64,000 nt of DNA from Vibrio sp. B1FLJ16 (GTDB taxonomy: Bacteria; Pseudomonadota; Gammaproteobacteria; Enterobacterales; Vibrionaceae), in the NCBI RefSeq assembly GCF_905175385.1, contig NZ_HG992750.1, forward strand, positions 1,631,418-1,695,417, written 5' to 3'. The notes under the pieces are model-generated. The model had not been told where the DNA came from. It did no database searches and saw only the letters and a program-made list of their open reading frames with translations. Shown here piece by piece: positions 9,149 to 16,628 of this stretch (positions are counted from its first letter, which is position 1; each line of letters begins with the position of its first letter). A program made the position numbers and the translations under genes.

Positions 9149-9430
9149 CTATGATTCGCGACTAAACATGAGTGCATGACCATGAACTAAGCTCTGAGCT
9201 ACTTTGGCACGAGCACGCTTTACGATATTGCCAAATGTCTGCCTAGAGACTCCCATGCTAGCCGCTGCTTCTGCTTGACTGAGATCTTCGAGATCGGCCA
9301 GGCGCAGAGCTTCGAGTTCCTCGGCCAACAGCTCAACTTTATCGAGTTGAGAAAGAGGCACGCCATTAGGTTTAAAACACTCGTATGGCGCGCTTCGGCA
9401 AATGTTGCGCTCTTTTTTTGGTCTTGCCAC
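9149..9430 (-). CDS. DUF134 helix-turn-helix regulator
   Basis: Encodes 93 residues of the DUF134 family. The N-terminal segment is typical (ARPKKERNICRSAPYECFKP, with conserved Cys and FKPNG), then a sigma-70 region-4-like helix-turn-helix at about residues 50-80 (LSQAEAAASMGVSRQTFGNI). DUF134 proteins commonly neighbour Fe-Mo cofactor-domain proteins, as here. It is likely to regulate the NifX-like/NqrM-like pair through the palindrome at 8353-8384. It is convergent with the NqrM-like gene (stops adjacent) and divergent from the thioesterase gene with a 49-bp gap. Confidence 0.85.
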   Translation of the reverse strand: MARPKKERNICRSAPYECFKPNGVPLSQLDKVELLAEELEALRLADLEDLSQAEAAASMGVSRQTFGNIVKRARAKVAQSLVHGHALMFSRES

Positions 9431-9479
9431 TTTGTTTACACCTCTAGTCTTATCGTCTTTTCTAACCGAGTAGTATTGT

Positions 9480-9875
9480 ATGTCTATTTATATCCCCAAA
9501 AATCACCAACAATGTGCGGTTTGCTGCCAGCCTTTTTTCAACGATCATAGTGCCATCCACTTTGAGTTAACGGCTGACGGAGGTGTTGTGGGGCAAATTG
9601 TACCAACTAAAAAAGTGCAAGGCTATCAAGGTGTCATGCAGGGCGGTGTGATAGCTACATTGCACGACGCAGCAATGACTCATTGCCTATTCGCTCGTGA
9701 TGTTTGCGCTATGACAGCTCGACTTGATGTTCGCTATATCAAGCCAATCCCTCTCAATTCAGTAATTCAGCTTCAGGCTCATTGCTTGATGGAAAAGAGG
9801 GGTATGTATTTAATGCAGAGTCGCATTTTTATTGGTGGGGACTGTTACTCAGCTGCTGAAGCTAAATTTATCTAA
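9480..9875 (+). CDS. PaaI-family hotdog thioesterase
   Basis: Encodes 131 residues with the hotdog fold. The core motif is GVMQGGVIATLHDAAMTHCL (about residues 57-76; the HGG-type loop reads MQGG), followed by ARLDVRYIKPIPLNSVIQLQ. The N-terminal CAVCCQPFF adds three cysteines unusual for simple thioesterases, possibly a small metal site. It probably hydrolyses an acyl-CoA or acyl-ACP. It is divergent from the DUF134 regulator and is the last gene before the cassette array. Confidence 0.8.
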   Translation: MSIYIPKNHQQCAVCCQPFFNDHSAIHFELTADGGVVGQIVPTKKVQGYQGVMQGGVIATLHDAAMTHCLFARDVCAMTARLDVRYIKPIPLNSVIQLQAHCLMEKRGMYLMQSRIFIGGDCYSAAEAKFI

Positions 9876-10017
9876 TACCCTCGACATACTTGAGATGCTT
9901 GCAATCGCGTTGTGAGACAACACTGTACTAACCTCAATGTGACTGCTCAAATAGCATTCTGTGGAGTCCGATCCACTGTTGTCAGAGAGAACTATTGTTG
10001 ACAAAAGAGGGAGTTCA

Positions 10018-10140
10018 TGTAGCCCAATTAAGGTGGGAAGCGCGCTACTACAACACTCAATTTGAACGCCTTAATCACTAAGCCTAACTTAAACCCAAAA
10101 TACCACGCGTGCTGAATCCCTCTTGAACTGTTTGTTATAA
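10018..10140 (-). repeat. attC site 1 (distal, degenerate core)
   Basis: Read on the minus strand it starts TTATAACAAACAG and has the usual GCGTGGTA middle, but the final core reads GGGCTACA where the other sites have GGGCGTTA. It is the last site of the array, and loss of this core would block excision at that end. The R'' end overlaps the stop codon of the phosphotransferase gene. Confidence 0.75.
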
Positions 10141-10911
10141 CGTTTTTTCCACCGAAATCAACCAACTAGGTACATTTTCTCTAAACCAATTGAAGTACAT
10201 AGAGGCTGATGATTTACCTCGAAATGTCAAGATATTAGTGACTTCGACAACCAACCAAACTTTCGCAAGAATCAAATGTCTTTGCAGTTTATCTTGGGAC
10301 AACTTGGAAGAGTATTGGACGTATTTTTCTACTATTGACTCATAATCACGGCTTGTTCCTAAACCTCTAACCAAAGGAGCCAAATCAATTGCAGGACTAC
10401 CAAAACCAAACCGCTCCCAGTCAAACAAAACAAGTTCGCCATTACCTCTAGTACCCCAGTTCCCCTCATTGCTATCGCCCGATATTAGTCCTTTAAAGTC
10501 GAATAACTCGAATGATAAATGCTGAACAGTTCTTATAGAATCTTGGGTTACCTCAGGCAAGTTTAATCTACTCAATGCAAGGTCAGTAGAGCGTGAATCC
10601 CAAGCGTGGTTCTTTACTGGAAACTCTGGCTGGAACTTCGAATTATGAATGAATGCTAATTGCTCAAAAGTACTTTTATTAGCGTGTAGACCATCGAACG
10701 TAATACTATGGGGAATGTACTCGATAACTAAGTTATTGCCACTAATATTAAGTAGTTTGGGAGTATTTACACCATCTAATGCCGTAGCTGCAAACTGATA
10801 GAAATTAAGTTCAACATCAGATGCATCTCCTTTATAAATACAAGGCTCGCCCTCAAACTCCCCAATTGAAACATGAGCCGCCCCCATTTTGGATAAGTCC
10901 TGTTTTCCCAT
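10135..10911 (-). CDS. cassette: APH/choline-kinase-like phosphotransferase
   Basis: Encodes 258 residues of the aminoglycoside phosphotransferase/choline kinase fold. The catalytic loop reads GDSNEGNWG (equivalent to HGDLHPGN) and the Mg-binding motif is LFDWERFGFGSPAIDLA. The start at 10911 is chosen because AGGGAAG precedes it within the cassette leader; the frame extends further upstream but that part lies in attC site 2. The true substrate is unknown: it may be a small alcohol or sugar, and the missing catalytic-loop His argues against calling it a resistance gene. The stop codon lies in attC site 1. Confidence 0.75.
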   Translation of the reverse strand: MGKQDLSKMGAAHVSIGEFEGEPCIYKGDASDVELNFYQFAATALDGVNTPKLLNISGNNLVIEYIPHSITFDGLHANKSTFEQLAFIHNSKFQPEFPVKNHAWDSRSTDLALSRLNLPEVTQDSIRTVQHLSFELFDFKGLISGDSNEGNWGTRGNGELVLFDWERFGFGSPAIDLAPLVRGLGTSRDYESIVEKYVQYSSKLSQDKLQRHLILAKVWLVVEVTNILTFRGKSSASMYFNWFRENVPSWLISVEKTL

Positions 10912-10927
10912 ATGCTTCCCTGCGTTA

Positions 10928-11047
10928 TAACGCCCGCTTAAGGGGTGAACAACGCAATACTGATGCCGCCGCACACCACCTTAATCACAAAAATCAACGC
11001 ATAGTAAAAATGCCACGCGTTGTGAATCCCTCTTGAACAATTGTTGT
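10928..11047 (-). repeat. attC site 2
   Basis: Intact site of the AACAACGC/GCGTTG sub-type. On the plus strand it begins TAACGCCCGCTTAAGGGG and ends TTGTTGTG. The core GTTGTG is shared with the leader of the next cassette. Confidence 0.85.
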
Positions 11048-11055
11048 GTTTTGGC

Positions 11056-11589
11056 TCAAATTTTACGACTTAACCCATAAATTGCGTGATCAACAATACG
11101 ACCATTTAGGTTTTCCGAACGAGTGACAATACCCTCAAGCCTAAAACCCAAACGTTCACAAACATTGCGGCTTGGCTTATTTTCGACTGCCGCTGATATT
11201 TGAACTTTTTGCATGTTTAGCTCAGTGAACGCAATTTCAACTAACTTGGAAACTGATTTGCTTACAATACCATGACCTTGATATTCAGAACTTAGCCAGT
11301 AGCCAATTTCCACTTTTTCGAGATCGTAATCAATGCTATTAAAACTAATATTGCCAACTAATTTCTCAGCGTAGAAAATAGCACAAACAAGTGATTTCCC
11401 CTCAGCGTAATCATGCAGAGATCGTTTTATAAAGCTAAGAAAGAAATCTTCGCCATCTGCGTGTGGAGGCCAAGCCAACCAGTGACTTAAATATTTGCGC
11501 TCTCTTGTGACTATTTCGAGATACAAAGGGGCAAATTGGGGCTCTACCAAAGCAAGTTGCAACCCTTTTTCAACTTCCAGTGTAAACAT
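11056..11589 (-). CDS. cassette: RimJ/RimL-type GNAT acetyltransferase
   Basis: Encodes 177 residues of the ribosomal-protein-Ser/Ala N-acetyltransferase-like GNAT branch. Key segments are LVGNISFNSIDYDLEKVEIG, YWLSSEYQGHGIVSKSV (acetyl-CoA pyrophosphate loop, QGHGI) and VENKPSRNVCERLGF near the C terminus. The ATG follows AAGAGGAAATC in the cassette leader. The acceptor is unknown. Its upstream attC (site 3) is interrupted by an insertion sequence, so this cassette has lost its normal upstream boundary. Confidence 0.85.
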   Translation of the reverse strand: MFTLEVEKGLQLALVEPQFAPLYLEIVTRERKYLSHWLAWPPHADGEDFFLSFIKRSLHDYAEGKSLVCAIFYAEKLVGNISFNSIDYDLEKVEIGYWLSSEYQGHGIVSKSVSKLVEIAFTELNMQKVQISAAVENKPSRNVCERLGFRLEGIVTRSENLNGRIVDHAIYGLSRKI

Positions 11590-11607
11590 GATTTCCTCTT
11601 AAAAACA

Positions 11608-11623
11608 CAACGCCCTATTAAGG
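11608..11623 (-). repeat. attC site 3, fragment A (split by IS)
   Basis: The plus-strand sequence CAACGCCCTATTAAGG is the outer end of an attC. The rest of the site resumes at 12964, on the far side of the insertion sequence. Confidence 0.8.
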
Positions 11624-11706
11624 TGATGAGATGTTCTCCCCCTACCACTTCACATGACTGTAAGCCATGCTTGGAGTGTTCAGATCCGAAGCAGAAGGAG
11701 AAGACC

Positions 11707-12723
11707 ATGACTCAGCATAAAATCATCGGCATCGACTTAGCAAAAAATATTTTCTTTCTTTTTGAAATCAATCATAAAGGAAGAAACCTCAGTCGTAAAA
11801 AACTTCCACGAAGTAAACTACTTGACTACATCGCAGCGCAAACTCTCTGCATCATCGCGATGGAAGCTTGTTCTGGTGCGCATTACTGGGCTCGTGAGTT
11901 CGAAAAGTTTGGCCACAAACTCCTCCTGTATCCGCCCCAGCATGTCAAAAATCAACGTCGTAAACAAAAGAATGACTATAACGATGCTGAAGCGATTGCT
12001 GAGCTCGCTCTATACCAACGAAACTATACCGTTCCACACAAATCCATCGAACAACAAGACATTCAATCATTGATTCGAATGCGTAGATTATGCGTAACCG
12101 AGAGAACCCGATTGATTAATCAAGTTCGAGGCCTCCTTGCTGAATACGGCATTGTTATATCTAAAGGAAAAGCCTCCTTTAGACAAACCATTCCTGAAAT
12201 AATGGAAAATTCTGAAAACCTACTCTCGCCAACTTTGCGTGAGCTGCTAGCCCATCAATACGAGCGTTATTTATACATCGATGAACAGATTCAATGGTTT
12301 GACGAGAAACTCAACCAAACGGTGAAACAATTCGATAATGCCAAACGACTCATGTCGATCCCTGGTTTCGGGCCTCTGACTAGCCAAGCTGTCGCTGTAT
12401 GGCTCGGCTCAGGCCAACAATTTAAGACTGGGCGAGATGCATCCGCTGCAATGGGGCTGGTTCCAAAACAAGATACCACGGGCGGCAATGTCACGCTTCT
12501 AGGGATAACTAAGCAGGGCAATACTTACATTCGCTCTTTACTCGTTCACGGCGCAAGGGCGGCTTTAAGGCGAGCCAAATTCAAATCCGATAAACTCAGT
12601 AAGTGGATGTTGGACATCCAAGAGCGGCGAGGAGCCAATCGTGCCGCTGTCGCCCTCGCCAATAAATTCATGCGGATTGCCTGGGCAGTCACAACCAAGA
12701 AAGAAGAGTACCAACCAGCATAA
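11707..12723 (+). CDS. IS110/IS1111-family transposase
   Basis: Encodes 338 residues. The N-terminal RuvC-like DEDD domain has GIDLAKN (Asp), AMEACSGAHYWA (Glu) and KNDYNDAEAIAE (two Asp). The C-terminal Transposase_20 domain begins near LMSIPGFGPLTSQAVAVWLG and continues through GLVPKQDTTGGN. The ATG at 11707 is preceded by AAGGAGAAG; an in-frame extension upstream crosses the IS end and is not credible. No frameshift is present, so the enzyme looks intact. It is on the strand opposite the cassettes. Confidence 0.93.
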   Translation: MTQHKIIGIDLAKNIFFLFEINHKGRNLSRKKLPRSKLLDYIAAQTLCIIAMEACSGAHYWAREFEKFGHKLLLYPPQHVKNQRRKQKNDYNDAEAIAELALYQRNYTVPHKSIEQQDIQSLIRMRRLCVTERTRLINQVRGLLAEYGIVISKGKASFRQTIPEIMENSENLLSPTLRELLAHQYERYLYIDEQIQWFDEKLNQTVKQFDNAKRLMSIPGFGPLTSQAVAVWLGSGQQFKTGRDASAAMGLVPKQDTTGGNVTLLGITKQGNTYIRSLLVHGARAALRRAKFKSDKLSKWMLDIQERRGANRAAVALANKFMRIAWAVTTKKEEYQPA

Positions 12724-12963
12724 GACAACAACCATCACCACCCCTTTGCAAAGTACGTAGTGAGATGAATATCAGGATAAATCCTACACGTTGAAAACCT
12801 TGTGCTCACACTGACTTTTAAAGTCGATAAGGTGATTAGGACTTCGTGTTCGACTGCCTCATCTTGGCCAAGGCAATAGCCGCTAAAACAGGCCGTATAT
12901 ATGGTAGTTAACCTGCGCTTTTAATCACACTGCTCACTTGCAAAACTGGGGGAGACCATATAT
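12724..12963 (+). ncRNA. putative seekRNA/bridge-RNA region of the IS
   Basis: A 240-bp tail between the transposase stop and the right subterminal repeat with no coding capacity. In IS1111-group elements the guide RNA is made from this position. The 9-mer TAAGGTGAT at 12828-12836 also occurs across the left junction with the attC (11619-11627), as expected for a target-recognising guide. GTGCTCAC at 12803-12810 resembles the complement of the right-side target GTGAAGCAC with one base missing, which is weaker. The RNA itself is inferred. Confidence 0.6.
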
Positions 12964-13066
12964 GTGAAGCACGCAACCACGACACTCAATTTAACCACCG
13001 TAATCACCAAACTTAACCCAAACTAAAAATGCCAAGCGTGCTGAATCACTCTTAAATTGATTGTTA
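12964..13066 (-). repeat. attC site 3, fragment B (split by IS)
   Basis: Remainder of the interrupted attC, from GTGAAGCACGCAACC to the core TTGTTAG at 13061-13067. It belongs to the AAGCACGC/GCGTGCTG sub-type. Joined to 11608-11623 it would give a normal-length site. Confidence 0.85.
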
Positions 13067-13069
13067 GCC

Positions 13070-13603
13070 CTATGCCCAAAGGTTGCGCGCCTCTACCGCT
13101 TCGATTTTGACACCGAAACTAGAAATACTAGATAACGTGGCATTGTGATGCTCTCGAATTTGAGCCCCACTGGCGTGCTCCTTATCATGAGTTGTGTGAG
13201 CATCCGAAACCAAAGTTACGGGATAGCCTAAACCTGCAGCTCTGCGAATGGTAGTATCAACGCAAAACTCTGATGCGTAACCACACACAATTAAGCTATC
13301 TACATCAAGTTCATTCAAAACACTTTGAAGATTAGTATTCAAGAACGAGTCTGGTGTTGTTTTGCGGACGAAATGGTCACCAGTTTGTGTAATTAAGCTG
13401 GACTGCAATGCCCAACCAGCACTTTCGTATTCAATAACAGATTTAGTTTGCTCGTGCTGGACAAAGATAACTGGGACAGACTTAGCACGCGCCAATTTCG
13501 TAACCTCATTAATTTTGGTGAGTACGATTTGTGATTCAAATGGTTGAGGTTCCGGGTCGAACAGAATCGACTGAACATCAATAACTAATACTGCAGATTT
13601 CAT
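13070..13603 (-). CDS. cassette: isochorismatase-family hydrolase
   Basis: Encodes 177 residues of the isochorismatase/nicotinamidase fold. It opens with AVLVIDVQ (catalytic Asp), has FVRKTTPDSF (Lys) and GYASEFCVDTTIRRAAGLGY (catalytic Cys in SEFCV), so the Asp-Lys-Cys triad is complete. The substrate is unknown: this fold covers amides such as nicotinamide, N-carbamoyl compounds and isochorismate. AGAGGAAAATA precedes the ATG. It is a single-gene cassette between attC sites 3 and 4. Confidence 0.87.
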   Translation of the reverse strand: MKSAVLVIDVQSILFDPEPQPFESQIVLTKINEVTKLARAKSVPVIFVQHEQTKSVIEYESAGWALQSSLITQTGDHFVRKTTPDSFLNTNLQSVLNELDVDSLIVCGYASEFCVDTTIRRAAGLGYPVTLVSDAHTTHDKEHASGAQIREHHNATLSSISSFGVKIEAVEARNLWA

Positions 13604-13622
13604 TATTTTCCTCTGATAGGGC

Positions 13623-13746
13623 TAACGCCGCATTAAGTGGTGAACAACGCGACCACCCAACCTAAACCTTGCCACATTTAGCACTGAAGCTGACCTTGAC
13701 TGAAATCGCCAAGCGTTGAGAATCCGTCTTAAATGCTTTGTTATGT
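13623..13746 (-). repeat. attC site 4
   Basis: Intact site of the AACAACGC/GCGTTG sub-type. Plus-strand start TAACGCCGCATTAAGTGG, end TTTGTTATG. Its core overlaps the stop codon of the HEPN-like cassette gene. Confidence 0.85.
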
Positions 13747-14292
13747 AGCGGACTCACGTCCGTACAATACGTCATTTCTATGCTCCCAGAAGTCCCATAG
13801 ATCACTCTTGGTTTTGACGATCAAAGATGTGATTTTCTCCATCGAATCTTCCGTGAATTGCGCATACTCTTGGTTCATGCCTTTCTTCGACATTTTGAGC
13901 TTTATATAAGTATAGCCCTCGACATCTGTAGCTTCCCAATTAGCATGCACGACCATATTTCTGAGACGACCACTCTCATTTAGATTTGTAATGATTTGCT
14001 CGTAGCCGTCTAATTTACGATCAAGACCCACCTGAAAATCATCACAAAATCGCTTCAATAAATCTACTTTTGACGAATAATTAAGCTTATTCAACACTAT
14101 TAAACCTGGTGCATCAGAACGATCTGTAAAGTGTTCGCACAAAACTGAATCGAGTTCTGATTCTAATGAATTGAAATACATAACGATTAAACCAATGTAA
14201 GGTAATATCCGATCTAGATGTTCTTCGGATTTATCTTCGTCATCAATACAATGAGAAAGGTGTTGTTGAAACTCTACTAGCTTATTTTTCAA
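13741..14292 (-). CDS. cassette: unknown protein with HEPN-like RxxxxH motif
   Basis: Encodes 183 residues from a TTG start behind AAGGAT. The protein is helical. Around residues 113-125 it has SGRLRNMVVHANW, which contains R-x4-H, the spacing of the catalytic motif of HEPN ribonucleases, and a preceding ESELDSVLCEHF helix. I do not recognise a named family. HEPN proteins occur in toxin-antitoxin and anti-phage systems, often with a partner, but no partner gene is in the same cassette. The HEPN reading is a suggestion from one motif. Confidence 0.55.
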   Translation of the reverse strand: MKNKLVEFQQHLSHCIDDEDKSEEHLDRILPYIGLIVMYFNSLESELDSVLCEHFTDRSDAPGLIVLNKLNYSSKVDLLKRFCDDFQVGLDRKLDGYEQIITNLNESGRLRNMVVHANWEATDVEGYTYIKLKMSKKGMNQEYAQFTEDSMEKITSLIVKTKSDLWDFWEHRNDVLYGRESAT

Positions 14293-14322
14293 TCGCTTAA
14301 TCCTTATTTCCGCTTAGCTACA

Positions 14323-14448
14323 TAACGCCGCGTTAAGTAGTGAGCAACGCCACCACAGAACCTAGACTATTGTGCCATAAACACTTAAGCTAAACTTTGA
14401 ACTGAAAACGCCATGCGTTGGGAATCTGCCTTAAACGCTTTGTTATAT
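14323..14448 (-). repeat. attC site 5
   Basis: Intact site of the GCAACGC/GCGTTG sub-type. Plus-strand start TAACGCCGCGTTAAGTAG, end TTTGTTATA, just before the stop codon of the downstream GNAT gene. Confidence 0.85.
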
Positions 14449-14910
14449 TTATTTTTCTCGAACCATTTGTGGGTATCCACTTTGGGCTACTTCATACACA
14501 CGAAATCCAAACTTTTCATACAATTTTATCGCTGAGGTATTCTGAGGATGCACACCAAGCCTTAAACCCGAGACTGAGTTTTCAACCAAGTGTTGCATCA
14601 AAGAAGAAGCTACGCCTAAACCTCGATGTTCCGGATGCACAGCGATCGCAACTTCAGGGTAGTCAGCATATTTGTGAGTTTGGCTAGATTTGTGGCGTAA
14701 TTGGATTAAACCCACCGGCTTGTCTTCAGATGAAAAAGCAAAGAAACCAAGGTCGCCATCCTTGCCCCAGTTCGCATAATACTCTTTGATATGAGGAATA
14801 TCCAAAATATCAGGCTTGTGGTCTGGCTCATTATCAGGAGTCCAAAGCGCTATCAATAGAAACTCTTTCTGTAATTCTACATCCGATTCTTTAACTAATT
14901 GAAATCGCAT
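14449..14910 (-). CDS. cassette: GNAT-family N-acetyltransferase
   Basis: Encodes 153 residues of a GNAT enzyme: beta-4/5 region PVGLIQLRHKS, acetyl-CoA loop VHPEHRGLGVASSLMQHLV (R/Q-x-x-G-x-G/A form), and NTSAIKLYEKFGFRVYEVA near the C terminus. The acceptor is unknown. It is the second acetyltransferase cassette in the array, of a different subfamily from the RimL-like one at 11056. It lies between attC sites 5 and 6. Confidence 0.85.
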   Translation of the reverse strand: MRFQLVKESDVELQKEFLLIALWTPDNEPDHKPDILDIPHIKEYYANWGKDGDLGFFAFSSEDKPVGLIQLRHKSSQTHKYADYPEVAIAVHPEHRGLGVASSLMQHLVENSVSGLRLGVHPQNTSAIKLYEKFGFRVYEVAQSGYPQMVREK

Positions 14911-14926
14911 AACTTACCTATAAATA

Positions 14927-15046
14927 TAACGCCCAGTTAAGGGGTGAAGCACGCAATACCGATGTTACTGCATGGCACTTCAACACCGAAATCAAACGCA
15001 TATCAAAATGCCACGCGTGCTGAATCCCACTTGAACTGTTTGTTAG
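14927..15046 (-). repeat. attC site 6
   Basis: Intact site of the AAGCACGC/GCGTGCTG sub-type, plus-strand start TAACGCCCAGTTAAGGGG and end TTTGTTAGC. Very close in sequence to attC site 7. Confidence 0.88.
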
Positions 15047-15473
15047 CACGCTGCTCTTTAAGCCTTTGGCACACGCCAAGATATTGAAATATAGCACGAA
15101 ACTAATGAATTAAGACACTGAAACCAAACGGGCAGCTGCCAAACTCGAAACTAACTTTAAGCGAAAGTTGGCAAGAAGAAAAACATGCTTAACTGCCCTT
15201 TTTCACCGCTTTCAAATTAGCAAAGAATACGGGCTTCGAACTCGAACAACAGCGACAAAGAAACGCTTGTTTTGCCGAAAATTTCTCAGCGCCAAAGAAA
15301 CCACGCCAGAGAAATAGCCCGAAAGTTAGAAACCGTAAACGGTGAAATCCAAGCGAAAACTATACATCTAGTGCCACCGGAGCGAACGTGAAAGGCACAT
15401 TTGATCAGGTGCAAAGCGAGGAAAAGAAACCAATAAAAACAGAAACTTTTAGCCTTTGATACCAACCTAGTGC
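14927..15473 (-). repeat. ORF-less cassette, copy A
   Basis: A 547-bp cassette (attC site 6 plus a 427-bp body) with no credible reading frame. It is paired with copy B at 15474-16021. The body from 15255 to its 5' end matches copy B over 219 bp with only two substitutions and no gaps. The part nearer the attC (15047-15250) is clearly more diverged. It may carry a promoter or a small RNA; no product can be named. Confidence 0.8.
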
Positions 15474-15593
15474 TAACGCCCAGTTAAGGGGTGAAGCACG
15501 CAATAACCAAGCCGCCGTATTGCACTTCAACACCGAAACCACCGCATACCAAAAATGCCACGCGTGCTGAATCCCACTTGAACTGTTTGTTAG
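15474..15593 (-). repeat. attC site 7
   Basis: Intact site of the AAGCACGC/GCGTGCTG sub-type. A long minus-strand frame runs across it (15405-15707), but that is attC-derived coding of the DUF3265 kind and is not annotated as a gene. Confidence 0.88.
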
Positions 15594-16021
15594 CACACTG
15601 CCCTTTTGGCTTTTGGTACACGCCAAGATATTGAAATATAGCACGAAATTTATGGAGTAAAACACCAAAGCCAAATGGACAACGACTAAACTAGAACTCA
15701 GCCACAAAACGCAAGTTGGCTAGAAGAAAAACATGGTTAACAGCCCTTTTTCACCGCTTTCAAATTAGCAAAGAATACGGGCTTCAAGCTTGAACAACAG
15801 AAACAAAGAAACGCTTGTTTTGCCGAAAATTTCTCAGCGCCAAAGAAACCACGCCAGAGAAATAGCCCGAAAGTTAGAAACCGTAAACGGTGAAATCCAA
15901 GCGAAAACTATACATCTAGTGCCACCGGAGCGAACGTGAAAGGCACATTTGATCAGGTGCAAAGAGAGGAAAAGAAACCAATAAAAACAGAAACTTTTAA
16001 CCTTTGATACCAACCTAGTGC
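15474..16021 (-). repeat. ORF-less cassette, copy B
   Basis: A 548-bp cassette (attC site 7 plus body), tandem duplicate of copy A at a constant offset of 548 bp through the conserved block (15803-16021 here). Identity falls sharply outside that block, giving a mosaic pattern. No open frame with a ribosome binding site is present on the cassette strand. Confidence 0.8.
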
Positions 16022-16144
16022 TAACGCTTTGCTAAGGGGTGAAGCACGCAATAAAGATGTTTCTGCATGGCGCCATAAACACCTAAACTCACCGCAAAGC
16101 GAAAATGCCACACGTGCTGAATCCCTCTTAAGCAACTTGTTATG
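16022..16144 (-). repeat. attC site 8
   Basis: Intact site of the AAGCACGC/CGTGCTG sub-type; the inner arm reads CACACGTGC. Plus-strand start TAACGCTTTGCTAAGGGG, end CTTGTTATG, overlapping the stop codon of the next cassette gene. Confidence 0.85.
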
Positions 16145-16466
16145 CTCGTCTTTCCAGCAACTCTGTAATGCCCTTTTTGAGTTCATCCGACAGACGTTCG
16201 AACTGCTTTGCTGCAACCAAGTTTTCTTCACACATTAGCATAAGCTGAATAAACGCCTTATTACGAGAATGACCATCAAAGATAAGCCTCATTTGCTTTT
16301 CAGATGTTTTGGAATACTGACACATGAAATGAAACCTTTCCCCTGCCAATTCTGACTCGTTAGTAATAGTTTCTATAACGTCATTCAGCTGCCTAGTGCA
16401 ATATAGCTCAATAGCTTCATTTTTAATCTCGCAAAAGACCTTCCAATCAGACTCTTTGATACTCAT
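16140..16466 (-). CDS. cassette: small helical protein, unknown
   Basis: Encodes 108 residues that I do not recognise. The start at 16466 is chosen because GGAGG lies 5 bases before it; in-frame ATGs further upstream lack a ribosome binding site and one lies at the attC edge. The protein is predicted mostly helical (DWKVFCEIKNEAIELYCTRQ; NLVAAKQFERLSDELKKGI), has several Cys and Met, and no signal peptide. It lies between attC sites 8 and 9. Confidence 0.6.
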   Translation of the reverse strand: MSIKESDWKVFCEIKNEAIELYCTRQLNDVIETITNESELAGERFHFMCQYSKTSEKQMRLIFDGHSRNKAFIQLMLMCEENLVAAKQFERLSDELKKGITELLERRA

Positions 16467-16504
16467 GCTAGCCTCCATAAAGTTCCATTTTTCAGCATAG
16501 AGCA

Positions 16505-16628
16505 TAACGCCCAATTAAGGGGTGAACAACGCCTCCACCCAACCTAAAGCATTGTGCCATAAACACTAAATTTGAAGTAGAAACAAAAATGCCAAGCGTT
16601 GTGAATCCCTCTTAAATTGCTTGTTATA
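16505..16628 (-). repeat. attC site 9
   Basis: Intact site of the AACAACGC/GCGTTG sub-type. Plus-strand start TAACGCCCAATTAAGGGG, end CTTGTTATAA, overlapping the stop codon of the ABM-like cassette gene. Confidence 0.87.

Larger units (their letters stand above)
11624..12963 (+). mobile_element. IS1111-type (IS110 family) insertion in an attC
   Basis: About 1.34 kb lies between the two halves of attC site 3. It contains one DEDD transposase gene, a 240-bp 3' non-coding tail, and subterminal inverted repeats: ATGTTCTCCCCC (11631-11642) against GGGGGAGACCAT (12948-12959), one mismatch. Subterminal repeats and a long 3' tail are features of the IS1111 branch, and a known subgroup targets attC sites. 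Exact ends cannot be fixed to the base because the junction bases are shared with the target. Confidence 0.85.

Noticed and set aside
10135..10911. Alternative: aminoglycoside resistance gene
   Set aside because: Only the kinase fold is visible, with a variant catalytic loop lacking the usual His. No support for a specific drug.
15405..15707. 100-residue minus-strand reading frame across attC site 7
   Set aside because: It reads through the attC (IQHAWHFWYAVVS type) and matches the attC-derived DUF3265 pattern. No ribosome binding site; coding is a by-product of the attC sequence.
15047..16021. Considered as a CRISPR array because of the repeats
   Set aside because: There are only two copies, of about 548 bp, each containing an attC. 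They are duplicated integron cassettes.
15953..16231. 92-residue minus-strand reading frame across attC site 8
   Set aside because: Same kind of attC-derived frame, overlapping the real cassette gene at 16140-16466 and the attC.
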